A stretch of 43,155 bases of DNA, taken from Planctomycetota bacterium (GTDB lineage: Bacteria; Planctomycetota; JAJSAM01). The DNA lies in NCBI GenBank assembly GCA_024274785.1, contig JAJSAM010000056.1, positions 1 to 43,155 on the forward strand, given 5' to 3'. The first letter of the stretch is position 1; each line of letters begins with the position of its first letter. Under the pieces are notes generated by a model that saw only the letters and a list, made by a program, of their open reading frames with translations, searched no databases and was not told the origin of the DNA. Both the position numbers and the translations under genes were made by a program. Positions 25,687-33,844 of this stretch are shown piece after piece.

Positions 25687-26600
25687 GGAGCGACCTCCCA
25701 GGCCAGCTTCGAGAGTTCGATGCGAACCACGCGGTCCCTGCCGGTATCGGCGACGAAAAGGTACTTGCCGTCGCAGGCCACGTCGCGGGGGTTCTTGAAT
25801 CCAGCAATCTGTTCCTCCGAACCGGTGAACAGTCCGGCAAAACCGCCCTCGGTCGTGAAACGGGAGAGCCGGTGGTTCCCGTACTCCACCACGACCACGT
25901 AGGCGCCGACCATCGCCATACCGAATGGATAGGAGATGGCGCCGGGCTCCCGGCCCAGCCGCGAGAAGTCTCCGAGGTACTCGCCCGCCGGTGTCCAGCG
26001 GAGGATGCGATGGGCGGCATCCGCCACGAGGATCTCCCCCTCCTCCGTGGCGACGATGCCGCAGGCTCTGGAGAATGCGGCCCCCTCGACCCCATACTCC
26101 CCGAAACTCCGCAGGAAGGTGCCGTCGGGAGCGAAGACCTGCACGCGGTTGTTGGGGCCGAAACCGTATTCGCTGACGAAGATCTCGCCGCCGTGAAACG
26201 CGAAGCGCTGCGGATAGATGAACTCGCCGGGAGCCGAACCGGGGCCGGATCCGAAAGCGTCCAGGCGCTCTCCATCGCGCGTCAGGCGAAGCACCCGGTA
26301 CTCATGGGTGTCGGCCACCAGGAGCGTTCCGTCCGGCGCGACGGCAATACCCGCGGGAAAGCCCCGAGCCGTCTTGACCAGTTGCACGCGGCGGAGTTCC
26401 CGGCCATCGCGATCGTAGATCAGGAGGTGGCCGGTGCCGTCGAGCACGAAAAGGCGCTCGCCATCGGCGGCCACGGCGCGGGGGGCCTTGATGCCGGAGA
26501 TGATCCGGATGCCCCGGGACGAGGAGCGCCCTACCGCAATCGCGAAGATCGCGGCACCGAGAATCAAGAGCCCCGTCAGAATGGTTTTGCGCTGCGTCAA
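25683..26600 (-). CDS. NHL-repeat beta-propeller protein with N-terminal membrane anchor
   Basis: A 305-residue protein with one N-terminal hydrophobic helix (TGLLILGAAIFAIAV) and then about six NHL repeats, each with the pattern P-x-G-[IVM]-A-V...G-x-[LIV]-x-V-[AV]-D-[ST] (for example GIAVAPDGTLLVADTHEYRV). It should be a periplasm-facing beta-propeller used for binding. I choose the TTG at 26600: the membrane helix follows directly and a GAGAGGGAC site is just upstream, while the longer reading frame crosses the divergent promoter region. It is the first gene of the ten-gene operon. Confidence 0.78.
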   Translation of the reverse strand: MTQRKTILTGLLILGAAIFAIAVGRSSSRGIRIISGIKAPRAVAADGERLFVLDGTGHLLIYDRDGRELRRVQLVKTARGFPAGIAVAPDGTLLVADTHEYRVLRLTRDGERLDAFGSGPGSAPGEFIYPQRFAFHGGEIFVSEYGFGPNNRVQVFAPDGTFLRSFGEYGVEGAAFSRACGIVATEEGEILVADAAHRILRWTPAGEYLGDFSRLGREPGAISYPFGMAMVGAYVVVVEYGNHRLSRFTTEGGFAGLFTGSEEQIAGFKNPRDVACDGKYLFVADTGRDRVVRIELSKLAWEVAP

Positions 26601-26622
26601 AGTCCCTCTCCGGTCAGGAGCG

Positions 26623-26628
26623 AGTGTA
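26623..26628 (-). promoter_or_regulatory. Candidate -10 element for the MoxR/VWA operon
   Basis: On the reverse strand AGGGTACACT ends at 26623, about 23 bp before the TTG start of the NHL gene. The -10-like TACACT shares the GGGTACA context with the divergent promoter at 26725. No good -35 is visible at 16-18 bp, so this is tentative. Confidence 0.35.
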
Positions 26629-26724
26629 CCCTCTACGGGCCAACGCGGGCGATTCCTGAAGGCTGCGGACCGCAATCGGTGTCGCCATATTTCCGGGTCG
26701 TTCCCCTTCCGCCGTCTGCCTGGG

Positions 26725-26730
26725 TACAAT
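26725..26730 (+). promoter_or_regulatory. -10 element placing the transcript start at the GTG of the TPR gene
   Basis: TACAAT at 26725-26730, in TGGGTACAAT, lies 7 bp before the GTG at 26737, exactly where a -10 box puts the transcript start. No ribosome site precedes the GTG. Together these suggest a leaderless mRNA. The -35 region (around 26701-26706, TTCCCC) is poor. Confidence 0.5.
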
Positions 26731-26736
26731 CTGATT

Positions 26737-28077
26737 GTGAATCGCGCCAATCTCATCTTGGCGGCCGTGCTCGCCATCGTCACGGTCGGGCTCATCGCCC
26801 TCTTCGTCCTGCCGCGCTTCGACCCGGACCGGGAGCCTCTGGATCTCGCCGGGGCGTGGAGCGCCTTCGAGGCGGGTCGCCCGATGGAGGCTCGTGCTCT
26901 CGCCGTGCAGGCTGCGGAAGCCGGGGTCTCGCGGCAGGAGGACCTCGGACCACTGCTCGAACTGCTGATCCGGACCGGGGAGTCCCCGCGGGCGGTGGCG
27001 CTTTACCAGGCGTTCGCGGGGGCGCCCGGAAACGCCGCCGGGGATTCGTACATCCTGGCCCTGCTGGCGGTCGGACGAGCGGACGAAGCGGAGGCGGAGA
27101 TTCTCCGGCGCTTCAAGGCCAGGGCTCTGACCGCCCGGACCCAGCAGATGCGAGGCCGGCTGGCCATGGCGCGAGGGAAGGCCGACGAAGCCCGCAAAGC
27201 ACTGCTCGAGGCGCAACGGCAGGATGAGGGTGACCCGGAAACGTGGGCGCTGCTCGGGCGGGTGTTCCTGGTTCTGCGCGAGGTGCCTCGGGCCGAGGGC
27301 CTGCTGCGTGAGGCGCTGCGGAAATTCCCGGAATCGCTCGAGGTGCGAAAAGCGCTGTCGGAGGTGATCGTTGCCAGGCAGGTGCAGGACGAAGCAACCT
27401 ACCGGTTCCTGGTGGATCTGCTCACACCCGTGGCCGAGCGCCGACCCCAGGATCTGAACGCGCGCAGGGACCTCGGGGTCGTACTCCGCCGACTCGGTCG
27501 CGCCAGGGCCTCGGAGCGCATCTTCGAGAAGCTGACCGGCGAGGATGGCGCCCGGGCCGACGACTGGCTGAATCTCGGTGTCGCCCGCGCGGAACAGGAA
27601 CATTGGGAAGACGCCATCCTGGCCTTCGAGCGTTGTGCGGCCCTGGATTCGGGGCGCGAAGAGGTCTTCCTGAACCTCGGCAATGCCTTCCTTCGACAGG
27701 CCGAGACCGCCTTCGAGCCGCTGCCGGTGATCGCGAAGGCAGAGCAGGCCTACGAGCGCGCCCTGCTCCTCAACCCGAAGAGCGTCTTTGCGAGGGTGGG
27801 GCTCGGTCGGGCCGCCGTGAAGATCGACCCCGCGGACGACCCCCAGGCCCTTGGCGCCGTCCGGTTCTTCGAGGAAGCCATCGCCATCGACCCCGGGTGC
27901 TTCGAGGCCCACCTGCAACTCGCGCTGCTCTACTACGACTTGTGGATGCCGGCGGAGAAGGTGCGGGGCGATGGTTTCTGGCGGGCGAAACGGGAATTCG
28001 AGGCCGCCGCGGCCCTGCGATCGACGGAGACCTGGACCCCGAATGCCCGCCAGGCCTACGAGGAGCTTCGGAAGTGA
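26737..28077 (+). CDS. Membrane-anchored TPR-repeat protein
   Basis: A 446-residue protein with one N-terminal helix (LILAAVLAIVTVGLIALFVL) and the remainder built from tetratricopeptide-like helices. Clear repeats include the segments LLGRVFLVLREVPRAEGLLR, LNLGVARAEQEHWEDAILAF and LNLGNAFLRQAETAF. Such proteins are scaffolds for protein complexes at the membrane. The GTG at 26737 is chosen because the signal-anchor starts directly after it; in-frame sequence further upstream overlaps the divergent operon's promoter. The gene is divergent from the MoxR/VWA operon and overlaps the next small gene by 4 bp. Confidence 0.82.
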   Translation: MNRANLILAAVLAIVTVGLIALFVLPRFDPDREPLDLAGAWSAFEAGRPMEARALAVQAAEAGVSRQEDLGPLLELLIRTGESPRAVALYQAFAGAPGNAAGDSYILALLAVGRADEAEAEILRRFKARALTARTQQMRGRLAMARGKADEARKALLEAQRQDEGDPETWALLGRVFLVLREVPRAEGLLREALRKFPESLEVRKALSEVIVARQVQDEATYRFLVDLLTPVAERRPQDLNARRDLGVVLRRLGRARASERIFEKLTGEDGARADDWLNLGVARAEQEHWEDAILAFERCAALDSGREEVFLNLGNAFLRQAETAFEPLPVIAKAEQAYERALLLNPKSVFARVGLGRAAVKIDPADDPQALGAVRFFEEAIAIDPGCFEAHLQLALLYYDLWMPAEKVRGDGFWRAKREFEAAAALRSTETWTPNARQAYEELRK

Positions 28078-28301
28078 GCCGCGAAGTCATGGTGGACATC
28101 CTCTGCCCGGATTGCGACACGAGGAGCCTCTTCAAGGGAGAGTATCGCCCCGATCTCCGGGTCACCTGTGGTCGGTGCGGCGAGGACATCACCCGGGAAT
28201 TCAAGCGGGTCTTTTTCCGCGGCATCGCCGCCGACCTGAATGCAAGGCTGGTCGAACGTGAAAACCGGGCATTCCTGAACTACCTCGATCAGGGCTGGTA
28301 A
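28074..28301 (+). CDS. Small zinc-ribbon protein
   Basis: A 75-residue protein with two Cys pairs, CPDC (about 10-13) and CGRC (about 32-35), in the spacing of a zinc ribbon, followed by a charged helical tail. It starts with GTG at 28074, four bases overlapping the TPR stop (GTGA), with AGGAG in the preceding codons. An ATG at 28089 is a weaker alternative. The function is unknown; co-translation with the TPR protein suggests they work together. Confidence 0.7.
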   Translation: MSREVMVDILCPDCDTRSLFKGEYRPDLRVTCGRCGEDITREFKRVFFRGIAADLNARLVERENRAFLNYLDQGW

Positions 28302-28325
28302 CACCACGAAGCGAACATGGAATCG

Positions 28326-28354
28326 TTGACCCGTCTGCCCCGAAGGGGTAAACC
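28326..28354 (+). promoter_or_regulatory. Predicted promoter of tRNA-Val
   Basis: TTGACC (28326-28331) and TAAACC (28349-28354) are spaced by 17 bp, about 20 bp before the mature tRNA 5' end. The -35 is near consensus and the -10 is weaker. Confidence 0.55.
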
Positions 28355-28373
28355 TTCCCCCCGCAACATCCAC

Positions 28374-28700
<327 letters not shown>

Positions 28701-28792
28701 AGGGTGGAGTAGTTTGCCCTGAATCCGTGTGGCCCCTCGACTATGATGCGCCGGTGGATAGCGCCCTTTTCAGCTTGCCTCCGGGGTGACTC

Positions 28793-29260
28793 GTGAACTA
28801 TGACGACCTGCTCGAGCTGCTCGGCGCCTTTCACCGGGTACGTGTAGAGTACGTCCTGGTGGGGGGAGTCGCCCTGAACCTCCACGGAATCGTGCGCGCA
28901 ACCGAGGATGTGGACTTCTTCGTGGATCCGACGGATGCGAACATTGCCCTGCTGCGGAAGGCGCTCCGGTCTATCTGGGCGGACGATGAAATCGACGGAA
29001 TCACCGCGGAAGATCTCAGGGGGCCCTACCCGAACATCCGCTACGGCCCGCCCGGTACCGACTACGCGATCGACATCCTCGCGCGTCTCGGTACCGCGGT
29101 GAGTTTTTCCGGCCTCGAGTGGGAGTTGCGGGTGATCGGGGGCATTCCGGTCCGCCTGGCAACACCGGAGACGCTGTACCGGATGAAACGGAACACCCTT
29201 CGGCCCATCGACCGGGCCGACGCCGCCGCGCTCGCTAACAAGTTCGACCTGGAGGATTGA
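28793..29260 (+). CDS. Nucleotidyltransferase-fold protein (MNT/AbiEii-like)
   Basis: A 155-residue protein with the nucleotidyltransferase core: VLVGGVALNLHG (about 21-32) followed by RATEDVDFFVDP, whose DVD supplies two metal-binding acids, and a later Asp in DYAIDILAR. The size and motifs fit the small nucleotidyltransferases that act as antitoxins or toxins in paired systems (MNT, AbiEii). It starts with GTG at 28793 with a GGGGTGA site before it. The next gene begins 1 bp after its stop, which suggests a two-gene unit. Its location in a mobile-looking patch supports an accessory role. The target is unknown. Confidence 0.75.
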   Translation: MNYDDLLELLGAFHRVRVEYVLVGGVALNLHGIVRATEDVDFFVDPTDANIALLRKALRSIWADDEIDGITAEDLRGPYPNIRYGPPGTDYAIDILARLGTAVSFSGLEWELRVIGGIPVRLATPETLYRMKRNTLRPIDRADAAALANKFDLED

Positions 29261-29261
29261 G

Positions 29262-29498
29262 ATGGGGCTCCAGAAGTTCCGCGATCTCGAGGAGGCCCGA
29301 CAGGCTTTGTGGACCGAAGGTGCCGATCCGGATCTCCATCTCCGGATCCAGCGTCTGTGGGCTTTGTCGGTGCGGCTGGCGCCCCTCGGCATCCCCCGCG
29401 GCCTGCGGAAGTTCAGGACGATCGAGGAGGCCAACGAGGATCGGGAAGCGTGGGTGCGCCGGAGGGTCCGGGCGATAAAGCGGCGCACTTTGCCCTGA
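29262..29498 (+). CDS. Small partner protein of the nucleotidyltransferase
   Basis: A 78-residue basic protein, starting 1 bp after the nucleotidyltransferase stop, with the segments LQKFRDLEEARQALW and GLRKFRTIEEANEDREAW. The two share a K-F-R-x-[IL]-E-E-A pattern, an internal repeat. Small proteins with the second pattern often sit beside nucleotidyltransferase genes, to my recollection, but I cannot name a family. By position it is a likely cognate partner (antitoxin or toxin). The end is strongly basic (RRRVRAIKRR). Confidence 0.6.
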   Translation: MGLQKFRDLEEARQALWTEGADPDLHLRIQRLWALSVRLAPLGIPRGLRKFRTIEEANEDREAWVRRRVRAIKRRTLP

Positions 29499-29740
29499 CT
29501 CCGTACAGAACGACGGTCGTAGGATGGGGCCGGGTTTCTCGGCAATCTTCTTGCCGTCGATCGCGTACCGCCAACCGTCCATGACCTCCTCCCCTCCTCA
29601 CGGGCGGGGATTCCGGTGATGCAGTCGCCGAGGATCAGGTGGTGGATGTCGTGGGTGCTCTCGCAGGTGATGACTGACTCGAAGTTCAGCCTGTGCCGGC
29701 CGACCTGCAGCGTGAACGTACAGACGCTTCAATCTCACCG
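29465..29740 (-). pseudogene. Decayed reverse-strand ORF of unknown family
   Basis: One frame (about 29735-29590) reads TFTLQVGRHRLNFESVITCE then STHDIHHLILGDCITGIPA, protein-like but without a start and with a stop just upstream. A second frame begins with ATG at 29582, after GGAGGGGAGGAGG, and reads MDGWRYAIDGKKIAEKPG before losing coherence. They may be two parts of one broken gene or two adjacent small genes. I do not recognise the family. Confidence 0.35.
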
Positions 29741-29913
29741 CGTTCGGCCCCGCCCCGGAACCCCGCCCCGGAACCCCGCCCCGGACCGTTCCCCCGGGCC
29801 ACTGCACCGGAACCCACCGGGTTGCGGTTTGCGGATGATTGTCCGCTACTCACCAGTGAGAACCGGGTTCAATAGGCGTTCAGGCTGATCTGCTTTCTCA
29901 CCGGAGATGCTCC
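29499..29913. other. Gene-poor gap in the accessory patch
   Basis: It contains the decayed reverse-strand ORF and the GC-rich tandem repeat described separately. No intact gene or RNA is evident. Confidence 0.55.
29748..29785. repeat. Three tandem copies of a 13-bp GC-rich unit
   Basis: The unit CCCCGCCCCGGAA occurs at 29748-29760 and 29761-29773 identically, and at 29774-29785 lacking the last base. There is no spacing or dyad that would indicate CRISPR or an origin iteron. Confidence 0.85.
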
Positions 29914-30648
29914 ATGTCGCGTGCCAACCTACTCATCGTCGTCGTACTGATCCTCGCCATCGTCGGGATGTTCTTCTGGACGCTGACTCTTCAAAACCGG
30001 CAGGCGGAAGTGCGGGAGTTCGGCCGGACCTCGGGGTCCGGTGGCGCGACCGATCCGGCAATGGCCGGCCGGATCGCTGACCTCGAGCGGAACTTCGACG
30101 GGCTCGAGGAACTCGTTCGGTCGCAAATCGCCGATCTCGGCCTGCTCGAACGAAAAGTGGCCGCGCTGGAAGCGACGACGGGCGCACAGGGCGCCCGGAT
30201 TTCGGTTCTCGGCGGCGAAGTCGTCGCTCCCGCCGCCCTGCCGGACACGGCGGAGGAGCCGCAACTCCAGGCGGCCATCGAGACCGTGCTGAACCAGAGG
30301 GCGGAACGCGATCGCAAGGAGCGCACCCGGCGCATGGCCGAAGGCTTCAGCCGCTTCCTCCTGAACGACGTACCGTCTACTCCGGAACAGAAGACCCGGT
30401 TCGTGAAGGTCCTGACCGATTACCTGAACGCGCGCGATGCAGTGCGGCAGCGCTTTTCCGGCGACAATGCCGATGACCAGGCGCGCGACGCCGAAATCGC
30501 GGTGCTGGAACAGACGCGGAACGACGAAGTCATCTCCATCTACGGCGCCGCGAGTTACGAGTTGATCGCGGAGCGCCTGAATCGCTCCCGGCGCGGCATG
30601 GGCGGCGGCGGCTTCCGGGGGAGAGGCGGCCGGACTTCCGGGCGGTAA
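29914..30648 (+). CDS. Membrane-anchored coiled-coil protein with Arg/Gly-rich tail
   Basis: A 244-residue protein with one N-terminal helix (LLIVVVLILAIVGMFFWTL), a short linker and a heptad-like segment at about 50-90 (IADLERNFDGLEELVRSQIA) expected to form a coiled coil. A charged helical region (about 115-220) follows, with a C-terminus rich in Arg and Gly (GGGGFRGRGGRTSGR). The tail resembles RGG boxes, which bind RNA or acidic surfaces in other proteins; that role here is inference. The ATG at 29914 has GGAG just upstream. No neighbour shares a clear operon with it. Confidence 0.72.
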   Translation: MSRANLLIVVVLILAIVGMFFWTLTLQNRQAEVREFGRTSGSGGATDPAMAGRIADLERNFDGLEELVRSQIADLGLLERKVAALEATTGAQGARISVLGGEVVAPAALPDTAEEPQLQAAIETVLNQRAERDRKERTRRMAEGFSRFLLNDVPSTPEQKTRFVKVLTDYLNARDAVRQRFSGDNADDQARDAEIAVLEQTRNDEVISIYGAASYELIAERLNRSRRGMGGGGFRGRGGRTSGR

Positions 30649-30776
30649 CTGGCTTCCGGCCGGTAGCGGGCTTTTCGGGAGGGCGCGCGCCCGGACGAAA
30701 GGGCGGGCCGGACTTTCCCTCCCCTTGCGCGAGGAAGTCTGGCAGATTCCCCGGTAGTCCCCTATCGAGGTTGATC

Positions 30777-31973
30777 ATGCCGGCACTTTCGAACCGTGGA
30801 CAGGCGATGCCCCCTTCCCCGATCCGCAAGCTCGTTCCCTTCGCCGAGGAAGCGAAGCGGCAGGGGCGCCACGTCTATCACATCAACATCGGCCAGCCCG
30901 ACATCGAGACCCCGGAGTGCATGCTCGAAGCCTTCCGGGAGCATCACCTGACCGTGCTGCCGTACGGCCATTCCGCCGGACTCTGGGAATACCGCGACGA
31001 ACTCGTCAAGTACTACGCCCGGTTCGATGTCGAGGTGTCGAGCAGGGATATCGTGGTGACCACCGGTGGGAGCGAGGCCATCGTCTTCGCCCTGATGGCC
31101 GTCGCGGACCCTGGTGACGAAGTCATCATTCCCGAACCCTTCTACACGAACTACAACGGGTTCGCGATCCAGGCCGGGGTGAAGATCCGCCCGGTCACCT
31201 GTCGGATCGAAGACGGGTTCAAGCTGCCGGCGCCCGAGATCATCGAGGCGCAGATCACGGATCGAACCCGGGCCATCATGGTCTGCAGCCCGAACAACCC
31301 CACCGGCTATGTCCTTTCCGACGAGGAACTCGACGGGCTGGCCGTACTCGCCCGGAAGCACGATCTATTCCTCTTCGCCGACGAAGTGTATCGTGAGTTC
31401 GTCTACGACGGCGTCACGGCGCGTTCCGTTCTGACCCTCCCGGATCTCGACGACCGCGCGATCCTGCTGGACAGCATCTCCAAGCGGTACAGCGCCTGCG
31501 GGGCCCGGATCGGCTGCATCGTCACCCGGAACGAGGAGGTGATCGACGCCTGCCTGCGTCTGGGGCAGGCCAGACTCTGTCCGCCCACCCTGGAACAACT
31601 CGCGGCGGCGCGCGCGGTCCACACCCCCCCCGAGTACTTCGTACGAGTCGTCGGCGAGTACCTGGCCCGGCGGGACGCGGTGTTCGAGGGGCTTCGGAGT
31701 ATCCCCGGGGCGCTCGCGCACCAGCCGAAAGGGGCCTTCTACACCATGGTGCGCCTGCCGGTCGACGATGCGGATGACTTCTGCCGTTGGCTGCTTTCCG
31801 AGTTCCATGTAAACGGGGAGACCGTGATGCTCGCCCCCGCGAACGGCTTTTACGCCACGGAGGGGCTCGGGCAGGATGAAGTCCGGTTGGCCTTCGTCCT
31901 GAACGTCAGGGCCATGCGCCGCTCCATGGAGATCCTGAAAGCCGGGCTCACGGCCTATTCCATGCGGGACTGA
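30777..31973 (+). CDS. Class I/II pyridoxal-phosphate aminotransferase (aspartate type)
   Basis: A 398-residue fold-type I enzyme. The N-terminal NIGQPDIETP, the AGLWEYRDEL region, VTTGGSEAI, CSPNNPTGYV with the substrate-site Asn, and DEVYREF with the PLP Asp all match. The Schiff-base lysine is in DSISKRYSACGARIG, a version typical of aspartate-like aminotransferases. The substrate cannot be fixed from sequence. I use the ATG at 30777 with GAGG 6 bp upstream; a TTG two codons earlier is possible. Confidence 0.9.
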   Translation: MPALSNRGQAMPPSPIRKLVPFAEEAKRQGRHVYHINIGQPDIETPECMLEAFREHHLTVLPYGHSAGLWEYRDELVKYYARFDVEVSSRDIVVTTGGSEAIVFALMAVADPGDEVIIPEPFYTNYNGFAIQAGVKIRPVTCRIEDGFKLPAPEIIEAQITDRTRAIMVCSPNNPTGYVLSDEELDGLAVLARKHDLFLFADEVYREFVYDGVTARSVLTLPDLDDRAILLDSISKRYSACGARIGCIVTRNEEVIDACLRLGQARLCPPTLEQLAAARAVHTPPEYFVRVVGEYLARRDAVFEGLRSIPGALAHQPKGAFYTMVRLPVDDADDFCRWLLSEFHVNGETVMLAPANGFYATEGLGQDEVRLAFVLNVRAMRRSMEILKAGLTAYSMRD

Positions 31974-32064
31974 CGCCCGACGCGGTCTTTCCCCTCAAGT
32001 TCCACCTCCTCCCGGGCAGATAAGAAGACGGAAGGCCATGTTCTCCCCGTACCGAGGGACCAGG

Positions 32065-32442
32065 ATGGAACTGATCACGCACGAGCACGAGTCGGGAGTC
32101 GTCCTCACCTTTCCCGTGCAGATACAGCTCGAGGGCGCCCGGAGTCATGAATTCAAGAACCGCATCCAGGAGGCGATCCACGGCCTGGGGGGCCGGGTCA
32201 TCGTCGATCTGACGAATGTGACCTTCATCGATTCATCCGGCCTCGGCGCCCTGATCTCCGCGCTGAAGGCGCTGCGTGCAAACGGGGGCGACCTGGTGCT
32301 CTGCTCCATGTCGGCACAGGTGCGCACCGTGTTCGAAATTACGAGACTCCTCCGCGTCTTCGAGGTCTTCGAAGGATCGGGACCGGCGCTTGAAATCAGC
32401 ATGAGCAGCCTGGCGAGCCCGCTTCCCGTAGGAAGGGAGTAG
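32065..32442 (+). CDS. STAS-domain anti-sigma factor antagonist
   Basis: A 125-residue SpoIIAA/RsbV-like protein. The phosphorylatable serine is in VTFIDSSGLGAL, and the following helix KALRANGG and VRTVFEITRLL segment match the family. In partner switching the unphosphorylated form binds the RsbW-like kinase. Here the kinase gene lies two genes downstream. I place the start at the ATG at 32065 (GAGGG before it, domain begins immediately); an in-frame ATG at 32038 is an alternative. The next gene starts 3 bp after the stop. Confidence 0.9.
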   Translation: MELITHEHESGVVLTFPVQIQLEGARSHEFKNRIQEAIHGLGGRVIVDLTNVTFIDSSGLGALISALKALRANGGDLVLCSMSAQVRTVFEITRLLRVFEVFEGSGPALEISMSSLASPLPVGRE

Positions 32443-32444
32443 GC

Positions 32445-33842
32445 GTGTCCGAAGTCCGGGTTCTCCTCGTCGACTCCGATCCCAACAGTCGGAATCAGAT
32501 CAAGATCTGGCTGGAAGAGCAATCCTACGCCGTCGATACGGCGGCGGATCGCGACGGCCTCCTGGAACGATTGAGCTCGGATGTTCCCGACCTGGTGCTG
32601 CTCGACGGTGACGGCGAAGACAAGGACGTCCTCCGCCTGGTTCAGGACGTGAAGAGCCGCTACGAACATCTGCCGGTGGTCATCATGACCTCGGGCATCG
32701 ATGCCTCGGCGGTCGCCGAGGGTATGCGCAAGGGCGCCGCGGACTTCGTCTCGAAGCCAATCGACCTGACTCGTCTCGGAATCTGCGTCAGGAACGCGGT
32801 GGACATGCATCGCCTTCTGATCAAGGTCAACCAGCTCCAGAGCCAGTACCAGAAGCGTGGCCGCTTCCAGAGGATCATCGGTATCTCGCCACGCATGCAG
32901 ACGATCTACTCCATCATCGAGAACGTGGGCGCCACCGATGTCACCGTCTTCGTGACGGGACCGTCCGGCACCGGCAAGGAACTCATCGCGAGGGCGATCC
33001 ACGACGTTTCGAACCGGGCCAACCGGCGCTTCATCGCCGTGAACTGCGCCGCCATTCCCGGCGAGCTCATGGAATCGGAACTGTTCGGCCATGAACGAGG
33101 TTCGTTCACCGGTGCAACCTCCCGCTATCGGGGAAGCTGCGAGCAGGCGCACCAGGGAACGCTCTTCCTCGATGAGATCTGCGAAATGGACGTCAACCTG
33201 CAGTCGAAGCTCCTGCGCTTCCTCCAGGAGAAGTCCTTCAGCCGCCTCGGTGGGAAAGAAGAGCTGAAGGTGGACGTCCGCGTCCTCGCGGCCACCAATC
33301 GGGACCCCCTGCTGCAGGTGCGAGAGGGACAACTGCGCGAGGACCTCTACTACCGGTTGAACGTGGTCCCGCTCGAGGTGCCGCCGCTGAAGAGCCGCAA
33401 AGAAGACATTCCGCTTCTGGCGAACTTCTTCCTGGAGCGCTTCGCCAACAAGTACGGCAAGTACTTCTACGACTTCTCCCCCGAGGCCATGGGCGCCATG
33501 CTGATCCATGATTGGCCTGGAAATGTCCGGGAGATCGAAAACACCATCGAGCGGGTCGTCGTGTTGCACACCGGTTCGGAGGTGACGACGGACATGCTTC
33601 CCCCCGCGGTCCTCGAAGGGAAGACCGAGGAGAGCGTGGCGGGCGCGGGGAGTGCGGCGGACGTGGGAGAGGACGGGGTGATCCTGCCCATCAGGGAGAT
33701 CGAGAAGCGTGCGATCCAGCGAGCGCTGTCGATCTGCCGGGGGAACGTATCACAGGCCGCCCGGCGGTTGCAGATCGGACAGGCCACGCTGTACCGCAAG
33801 CTGAAAAAGTACGACCTCTCCAGTCAGCAACTTCGGGGCTGA
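32445..33842 (+). CDS. Sigma-54-dependent response regulator (NtrC family)
   Basis: A 465-residue three-domain activator. The receiver (1-118) has DSD in the acidic pocket, phosphoacceptor D54 in VLLDGDGED, Thr82 and Lys104. The AAA+ domain (about 143-375) has Walker A GPSGTGKE (172-179), GSFTGA (219-224) for contact with sigma-54, and Walker B FLDE. A Fis-type helix-turn-helix (about 416-460) ends with SQAARRLQIGQATLYRKL. All residues for phosphorylation and sigma-54 activation appear intact. It starts with GTG at 32445 after GGAAGGGAG and sits between STAS and anti-sigma kinase genes. No sigma-54 promoter is evident in the gene-free gaps. Confidence 0.95.
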   Translation: MSEVRVLLVDSDPNSRNQIKIWLEEQSYAVDTAADRDGLLERLSSDVPDLVLLDGDGEDKDVLRLVQDVKSRYEHLPVVIMTSGIDASAVAEGMRKGAADFVSKPIDLTRLGICVRNAVDMHRLLIKVNQLQSQYQKRGRFQRIIGISPRMQTIYSIIENVGATDVTVFVTGPSGTGKELIARAIHDVSNRANRRFIAVNCAAIPGELMESELFGHERGSFTGATSRYRGSCEQAHQGTLFLDEICEMDVNLQSKLLRFLQEKSFSRLGGKEELKVDVRVLAATNRDPLLQVREGQLREDLYYRLNVVPLEVPPLKSRKEDIPLLANFFLERFANKYGKYFYDFSPEAMGAMLIHDWPGNVREIENTIERVVVLHTGSEVTTDMLPPAVLEGKTEESVAGAGSAADVGEDGVILPIREIEKRAIQRALSICRGNVSQAARRLQIGQATLYRKLKKYDLSSQQLRG

Positions 33843-33844
33843 TC

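Noticed and set aside
29748..29785. CRISPR array or origin iterons
   Set aside because: The three 13-bp units are directly adjacent without spacers and there are no cas or replication genes nearby.
30649..30776. Terminator in the GC-rich gap after the RGG-tail gene
   Set aside because: Several palindromic GC stretches (GGGCGCGCGCCC) occur but none is followed by a T run at the right distance.
31974..32064. Sigma-54 promoter upstream of the STAS gene
   Set aside because: I looked for TGGCAC-N5-TTGC-like spacing because an NtrC-type activator is encoded here; none is present.
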